In this document: piece after piece, positions 59,241 to 64,000 of the stretch
How positions within the stretch are numbered: the first letter of the stretch is position 1
Layout: each line of letters starts with the position of its first letter
Source of the DNA: an uncultured Acidimicrobiia bacterium
GTDB taxonomy: Bacteria > Actinomycetota > Acidimicrobiia > Spongiisociales > Spongiisociaceae
Length of the DNA: 64,000 nucleotides
NCBI GenBank assembly: GCA_958295745.1
Contig: OY282370.1
Span: 2,764,548 to 2,828,547 of the forward strand
Reading direction: 5' to 3'
Program-made: the position numbers and the translations under genes
The notes under the pieces: model-generated
The model's input: the letters and a program-made list of their open reading frames with translations, nothing else
The model's database searches: none
Told to the model about the DNA's origin: nothing

Positions 59241-61273
59241 GCCGGGACGAACGCCGGTCCGGAATCCGGGCGGCGGTCGATATAGGGGGCACGTTCACCG
59301 ACGCCGTAGCCGCCCTGCCCGACGGGAGAACGGTGAGCGCCAAGACCCTGACCATCGCAGGCCGGCAGGACATCGGGGTGATGGAAACCGTCGGCCTGAT
59401 GGGCGTCTCCCTCCCGGAGGTGGCCGACTTCATACACGGCACCACCACGGCCCTCAACGCCCTGCTGGAGCGGAGCGGCGCCTCCATGGCCCTGGTCGTG
59501 ACCCGCGGGTTCCGAGACGTCTACGAGATCGGGCGGGCAAGCCGGCCCGAGATGTACAACATCCATTACCGCCGGCCGGCCCGTCTGCTGCGCCGCCGCG
59601 ACATATTCGAGGTCGACGAGCGCACCATGGCCGACGGAACCGTCAGGACCCCGCTCGACGCCGGGGCGGTGGGGGGCCTGGCCGAGGCGCTGCGGGGGCG
59701 TTACGACGCGGTGGCGGTGTGCTTCCTCCACTCCTTCCGGTGGCCGGGGCACGAGCAGCAGGCGGCCGAGGCGCTGCGGGGCGCCCTGCCGGGCGTGAGC
59801 GTGGTCGCCTCCCACGAGGTCACAGCCGAGTGGCGGGAGTACGAGCGGTGGTCCACCACCCTGATATCCGCCTATGTAACCCCCAAGATCGAGAACTACC
59901 TGGGCGTGCTGGAGAGCCGGCTGCGGGAAGGGGGGCTGTCGTCCCCTCTCCACGTGATGCAGTCCAACGGGGGTGTCATGACCGCCCAGACCGGGCTGCG
60001 CCGGGCCGCCCAGACCCTCTTTTCGGGGCCGGTGGGCGGGGCGGTGGCCTGCGAGGCGATCGGGCGCCAGATCGAGGCCGGCCGGTTGATATGCATCGAC
60101 ATGGGCGGGACCTCCTTCGACGTCTCGCTGGTGATCGACGGGCAGGCCGACATCGACAGTGAGATCGAGATCGAGGGGCACCCCATCCTCACCCCCTCGG
60201 TAGCCATACATTCCCTCGGCGCCGGGGGCGGCTCGATCATATGGGTGGAGGCGGGAGGTCTGCGGGTAGGCCCCGAGTCGGCGGGCGCGGTGCCCGGCCC
60301 CGCCTGCTACGGACACGGAGCGGTGTCGGCCGCGATCACCGACGCCAACGCCCTCCTCGGACGGATTCCCAAGAGGGCCCGCTTCGCCGGCGCCCTGGAG
60401 CTGGACATCGAAGCCGCCGAAGCGGCCTTGGAGAAGGTGGGCGCCGACCTCGGCCTCGACGCCTATACGCTGGCGGACGGGGCCGTCGATGTGGTCAACG
60501 CCATGATGGCCGACGGCATCCGGGAGATCACCGTGGGGCGGGGCATCGACCCCCGAGGCTTCGATCTGCTGGCCTTCGGAGGGGCCGGCCCGCTTCACGC
60601 CGCCGCCCTGGCCGAGGAGCTCGGCATGTCCCGGGTGATCGTTCCCCATTCCCCCGGGGTGCTCTCGGCGTGGGGGATGCTCCAGGCCGACGTGCGCCAC
60701 GACCTGGCGCGATCCGTGTACGGGCGCTTCGACGGCCTGGACCGCGTCGCGGTGAGGGCCGCCTTCGGCGACCTCCGGGCCGAGGGCCGGCGGCTCCTGT
60801 CGGACGACGGGGTGGCGGCCGCCGACATGGAGTTCCGCCCCTACCTGGACCTGCGCTACTTCGGACAGGAATACACACTCACCCTCCCGATCGACGGGTT
60901 CCTGGCCGCCGGGGAGGAGGACCGGGCCGCCGAGGCCTTCCACGCCGCCTACCGGACTCGTTACGGGCACTCCAACCCCGGCGAGGTCGTGGAGCTGGTG
61001 AGCGTGCGGATCGCCGCGGTCGGCCTGCGGAGGCCCGCCGAGCTCCCCGTCGTCGAGGAGGCCCCTGCGCCCGCCCCGGTGGAGACCGCCCCCGCCCGTT
61101 TCGGGAACCGTCCGGTTCCGACCGGCGTGTACGAACGGGGGGCGCTGGGCCGGGGGGCGGTGCTGGCCGGCCCGGCCGTGGTGCTGGAGGCGAGCTGCAC
61201 CACCCTGATCCCTCCCGGCTGGCGCGCCGAGGTGTCGGCCCACGGCCACCTGATGATGGAGCGCACCGGATGA
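59237..61273 (+). CDS. hyuA: Hydantoinase/oxoprolinase A subunit-like protein (HyuA)
   Basis: This 678-residue ATP-dependent subunit has the N-terminal ASKHA phosphate loop AAVDIGGTFTDAVAALP, MGGTSFDVSLV and FGGAGPLHAAALAEELG motifs, typical of HyuA / N-methylhydantoinase A / acetone carboxylase beta proteins. It pairs with HyuB encoded next (4-bp overlap). The family opens lactam rings or carboxylates ketones with ATP. Its neighbours suggest a step in a ring-catabolic route, but the substrate cannot be decided by sequence. Confidence 0.88.
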   Translation: MSRDERRSGIRAAVDIGGTFTDAVAALPDGRTVSAKTLTIAGRQDIGVMETVGLMGVSLPEVADFIHGTTTALNALLERSGASMALVVTRGFRDVYEIGRASRPEMYNIHYRRPARLLRRRDIFEVDERTMADGTVRTPLDAGAVGGLAEALRGRYDAVAVCFLHSFRWPGHEQQAAEALRGALPGVSVVASHEVTAEWREYERWSTTLISAYVTPKIENYLGVLESRLREGGLSSPLHVMQSNGGVMTAQTGLRRAAQTLFSGPVGGAVACEAIGRQIEAGRLICIDMGGTSFDVSLVIDGQADIDSEIEIEGHPILTPSVAIHSLGAGGGSIIWVEAGGLRVGPESAGAVPGPACYGHGAVSAAITDANALLGRIPKRARFAGALELDIEAAEAALEKVGADLGLDAYTLADGAVDVVNAMMADGIREITVGRGIDPRGFDLLAFGGAGPLHAAALAEELGMSRVIVPHSPGVLSAWGMLQADVRHDLARSVYGRFDGLDRVAVRAAFGDLRAEGRRLLSDDGVAAADMEFRPYLDLRYFGQEYTLTLPIDGFLAAGEEDRAAEAFHAAYRTRYGHSNPGEVVELVSVRIAAVGLRRPAELPVVEEAPAPAPVETAPARFGNRPVPTGVYERGALGRGAVLAGPAVVLEASCTTLIPPGWRAEVSAHGHLMMERTG

Positions 61274-62967
61274 CCGACCTCTTGGGCGGACCGCCCCTCC
61301 GGAGCGTGCCCCGGAACGCCGGGCAGGTGGATCCCGTGACGGTGGAGGTGATCCGCAACGCCTTCCTGTCCATCGCCCGCCAGATGAACAAGAACCTGTT
61401 CAGATCGGCCTACACACCCATCATCTACGAGATGAAGGACTGCTCGGTAGGCATATTCGACCGGGAGGGCCGGCTGCTGGGGCAGTCACCCGGTCTGCCG
61501 ATGTTCCTCGGCAACCTCGAGCTGGGCATCGCCGTGACCACCGAGGCCATCGGAGGACCCGATGCCTACCGGCCCGGCGACGTCTACATGGTCAACGACC
61601 CGTACCTGGTGGGCAGCCACACCTACGACGTGAACGTCTTCTCTCCGATCTTCCTGGACGGCCGGCTGATCGGCTTCGGCGCCACCAAGGCGCACTGGCT
61701 CGACATCGGCGCCAAGGAGGCCGGGCGCCCCGTGGACACCACCGAGATCTACCAGGAGGGATACCGGTTCGGCCCCACGGCGGTCTACCGGGCGGGCGAG
61801 CCGGTCCGCGAGGTGATCGACTACATAACCCGCAACAGCCGCCTGCCCCGCTCGGTCTGGGGCGACCTCCACGCCCAGATCGCCGCCTGCCGAACCGGCG
61901 AGCACCAGCTGGCGGCCCTCCACGAGCGCTTCGGCGCCGACGACGTGGAGCGGGCCGCCGAGCAGATCTTCGCCCAGTGCGAGCATCTGGACCGCGAGGC
62001 GGTGCGGGCCGTCCCCGACGGGGTCTACCGGGCCGCCGCCCACATGGACTCGGGCGGTCCGGGCCTGCCGCCGGTCGAGGTGTGCACGGCGGTGAGCATC
62101 GAAGGCGACCGCATGACCATCGACCTGACCGGGTCGAGCGGCCCCACCCGCGGCCCGGTGAACTCTCCGATGCCGGGCACCCTGGCCGGGGCGCGGCTGG
62201 CCTTCAAGTGCCTGATCAACCCGAACGTTCCCGTGACCGGAGGCACCTTCCGCAACCTGGAGGTGACCGCTCCGGAGAACACCGTGTTCAACGTGTCGGA
62301 GCCCCACGGCACGATCTACTACTACCCGCCCCTCGGATTGATGATCGACCTGGTGATCCGGGCGCTGGCCGATGTGCTGCCCGACGAGGTGGTGGCCGGC
62401 CAGACCGCCGACCCGATGAACGTGACCTTCGTGGGGCGGCGGGAGGACGGTTCGCAGTTCGTCACCGCCGACGCCACCGCGGTCGGATGGGGCGCCTCTT
62501 CGAGGGCCGACGGCGCCAACGGGATGATCAACTACGGCGCCGGCGACCTGAAGAACATCCCGGTGGAGGTGGTGGAGACCAAGTACCCCCTGATGGTGAG
62601 GCGCTACGGCCTCCGGGAGGGCTCGGGGGGCATGGGGAAGCACCGGGGCGGGCTGGGGATCGTCCGAGAGTACGAGACGCTGGCCGATGGCATGGACCTG
62701 ACCCTGTGGCTGGAGCGGTCCCAGGTGCCGGCCTGGGGGCTCCACGGCGGCCGGCCCGGTGCCCCCACCTGCGGCGCCCTCACCGTCGACGGGGCGACCG
62801 AGGCCGTCCTCAAGACCCCGCCTCGGCGGCTGCCCGCCCACAGCGTGCTGGTGGTGGAGACAGGCGGGGGCGGAGGATACGGGGACCCGCGGGAACGGGA
62901 TCCCGAGGAGGTGGCGGACGACCTGGCCGACGGGTACTACACCGCCTGGCAGGATGTGGAACAATAA
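61270..62967 (+). CDS. hyuB: Hydantoinase/oxoprolinase B subunit-like protein (HyuB)
   Basis: This 565-residue subunit begins DPVTVEVIRNAFLSIARQMN and has NLFRSAYTPIIYEMKDCSVGIFD, the metal-site-like region MVNDPYLVGSHTYDVNVFSPIF and the C-terminal GGGGGYGDPRERDPEEVADDLADGY, all standard for HyuB. ATG overlaps the hyuA stop (ATGA). It ends the operon; the ABC binding-protein gene begins 95 bp later with its own ribosome-binding site. Confidence 0.9.
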   Translation: MTDLLGGPPLRSVPRNAGQVDPVTVEVIRNAFLSIARQMNKNLFRSAYTPIIYEMKDCSVGIFDREGRLLGQSPGLPMFLGNLELGIAVTTEAIGGPDAYRPGDVYMVNDPYLVGSHTYDVNVFSPIFLDGRLIGFGATKAHWLDIGAKEAGRPVDTTEIYQEGYRFGPTAVYRAGEPVREVIDYITRNSRLPRSVWGDLHAQIAACRTGEHQLAALHERFGADDVERAAEQIFAQCEHLDREAVRAVPDGVYRAAAHMDSGGPGLPPVEVCTAVSIEGDRMTIDLTGSSGPTRGPVNSPMPGTLAGARLAFKCLINPNVPVTGGTFRNLEVTAPENTVFNVSEPHGTIYYYPPLGLMIDLVIRALADVLPDEVVAGQTADPMNVTFVGRREDGSQFVTADATAVGWGASSRADGANGMINYGAGDLKNIPVEVVETKYPLMVRRYGLREGSGGMGKHRGGLGIVREYETLADGMDLTLWLERSQVPAWGLHGGRPGAPTCGALTVDGATEAVLKTPPRRLPAHSVLVVETGGGGGYGDPRERDPEEVADDLADGYYTAWQDVEQ

Positions 62968-63061
62968 CGGCCCGGAAAGGAGCAGCGGGGCGGCGCTTCG
63001 CCCCGGAACCAACCAACCACGCAGACCCCGAACATCTATCGAAACCGAGGAGGGATCAATC

Positions 63062-64000
63062 ATGAAAACAGGCATCCATCGATCGCGGCTGCTGAAAGGG
63101 CTGGCGGTATTGGCCGTTCTGGCGCTGGCGGCTTCGGCCTGCGGAGGGGATGACACCGCTCCGGTCGACACCGCTCCGGCCACGACCGCCGCCGCCCCCA
63201 CGACCGCCGCCCCCATGGCCGACGAGCCCATGGCCGACGAGCCCATGGAAGAGGAAGCCATGGAGGACGAGCCGCCGGAAACGCTGGCCACGGAAGGCAC
63301 CACCACCACGCTCCCGCCGGACACTTTCACCAGGCCTCAGGTTCTCGAAGACATACCGTTCGTGTTCTCGAACATCGCGCAGACCGCCAGCCTGGACCCG
63401 GCCGTCGCCTGGTCGTCCGACGGAATGCTCTTCGTCCGCAGCGCCTACGACACGCTGGTCGAGTACCCGCCCGGCGCCGAACCCGCCGTGGCCCAGCCGG
63501 CGCTGGCCAACGAATGGGAGCTGTCCGAGGACGGACTCACCTACACCTTCCAGCTCCGGGACGACGTGGTGTTCCACGACGGGAACGATCTGGACGCCAT
63601 AGACGTGGTCAAAAGCTTGGAGCGCATCCAGGCCGTCGGTCAGGGGCCGTCCACCCCGCTGGCCAACGTGGAGAGCTACATCGCCAACGGGCCCTACGAG
63701 GTGAAGATCACCCTCGCGCAGCCCGACGTCTTCTTCACCGGTTTGCTGCCCAAGGTTCCGATCGTCTCCGCCGAGGCCATCGACGCCCACTCGACCCCCG
63801 ACGACCCGTGGGCCACCGCCTGGTTCGCCGAGAACGAAGCCGGATCGGGCCCCTACGTGCTCGACGCGCTGGCCCCCGACATGATCACCCTCGACGGCTT
63901 CGCCGACTACTGGCGGGAGTTCCAGCCGGGCACCCCCACCAGGATCACCCTGCGGACCGACCCCGACGTGACCACGGCCGTGCAGCTGATGTGCCAGGGC
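63062..64000 (+). CDS. Family 5 (peptide/nickel-type) ABC substrate-binding lipoprotein, 3'-truncated by window end
   Basis: 313 codons are visible, without a stop. A signal peptide with lipobox AASACGGD is followed by a Thr/Ala- and Pro-Met-Glu-rich linker (repeats of PMADE), then a DppA/OppA-type domain: ASLDPAVAWSSDGMLFVRS, LANEWELSEDGLTYTFQLRD and GSGPYVLDALAPDM. GAGGAGGGATC lies 5-10 bp before the ATG. It is probably the first gene of a transporter that feeds the adjacent catabolic operon; the permease genes would lie beyond the window. Confidence 0.87.
   Translation, partial: MKTGIHRSRLLKGLAVLAVLALAASACGGDDTAPVDTAPATTAAAPTTAAPMADEPMADEPMEEEAMEDEPPETLATEGTTTTLPPDTFTRPQVLEDIPFVFSNIAQTASLDPAVAWSSDGMLFVRSAYDTLVEYPPGAEPAVAQPALANEWELSEDGLTYTFQLRDDVVFHDGNDLDAIDVVKSLERIQAVGQGPSTPLANVESYIANGPYEVKITLAQPDVFFTGLLPKVPIVSAEAIDAHSTPDDPWATAWFAENEAGSGPYVLDALAPDMITLDGFADYWREFQPGTPTRITLRTDPDVTTAVQLMCQG

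Overview
The window is high-GC DNA from an actinobacterium. An F420-type luciferase-like oxidoreductase, a nitrobindin, a mycobacterial-type ATP-dependent DNA ligase, many GTG starts and lipoproteins ending in an A-C-G-G lipobox fit an uncultured Acidimicrobiia-like lineage, but that placement is inference. No rRNA, tRNA or CRISPR array was seen.

Layout. 1-5.4 kb: a partial deacylase, Trm112-like, HIT and secreted hydrolase genes, a PotD-like binding protein and rnhB. 5.5-10.5 kb: a tight minus-strand operon with two PLP sulfur-amino-acid enzymes around an acyl-CoA dehydrogenase, plus an alpha/beta hydrolase. 11-13.4 kb: msrA-nitrobindin and an LLM oxidoreductase. 13.6-21.3 kb: a cell-envelope operon (SLH protein, two tandem paralogous lipoproteins, coiled-coil adaptor with a peptidoglycan-binding domain, MacB-like ATPase and permease). 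21.8-28.2 kb: membrane protein, CPA1 antiporter with a coupled Usp-like protein, an ethanolamine-type permease of lower GC, DNA ligase. 28.4-30.0 kb: an IS110-family element. 30.2-35.8 kb: MFS transporter, class I aldolase, SthA-like flavoprotein, nitroreductase pair.

35.8-49.5 kb is a defence island: an ATPase with a nuclease-like tail, a DUF1156 methyltransferase with a HEPN-DUF499 ATPase and a frameshifted small gene, an AT-rich Gabija pair (gajA-gajB), and a DUF4143 ATPase with a defective-looking start codon. 49.7-64 kb is catabolic: racemase, RidA, M24 peptidase, ACMSD-like amidohydrolase, HpaB-type monooxygenase, LigB-type extradiol dioxygenase, PIG-L/GalB-like hydrolase, HyuA/HyuB and a peptide-type ABC binding protein. 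An AbiE toxin-antitoxin pair sits in the middle of it.

The most unusual signal lies between genes. Six copies of a dispersed element, roughly one per 10 kb, each carry a well-spaced sigma-70-like promoter (17 bp spacer in five, 16 in one), then a palindrome built on ATCAC...GTGAT. Five also have a conserved GC-rich box and most a CCCGGCGAAGCCGGG-type hairpin. The spacers have diverged while the promoter hexamers and palindrome persist, which suggests a family of small RNA genes or regulatory elements under selection. The IS110 element appears to have landed inside one copy. Joining its ends in a circle would create a promoter reading into its long left noncoding end, as expected for a bridge-RNA-guided IS110 recombinase.
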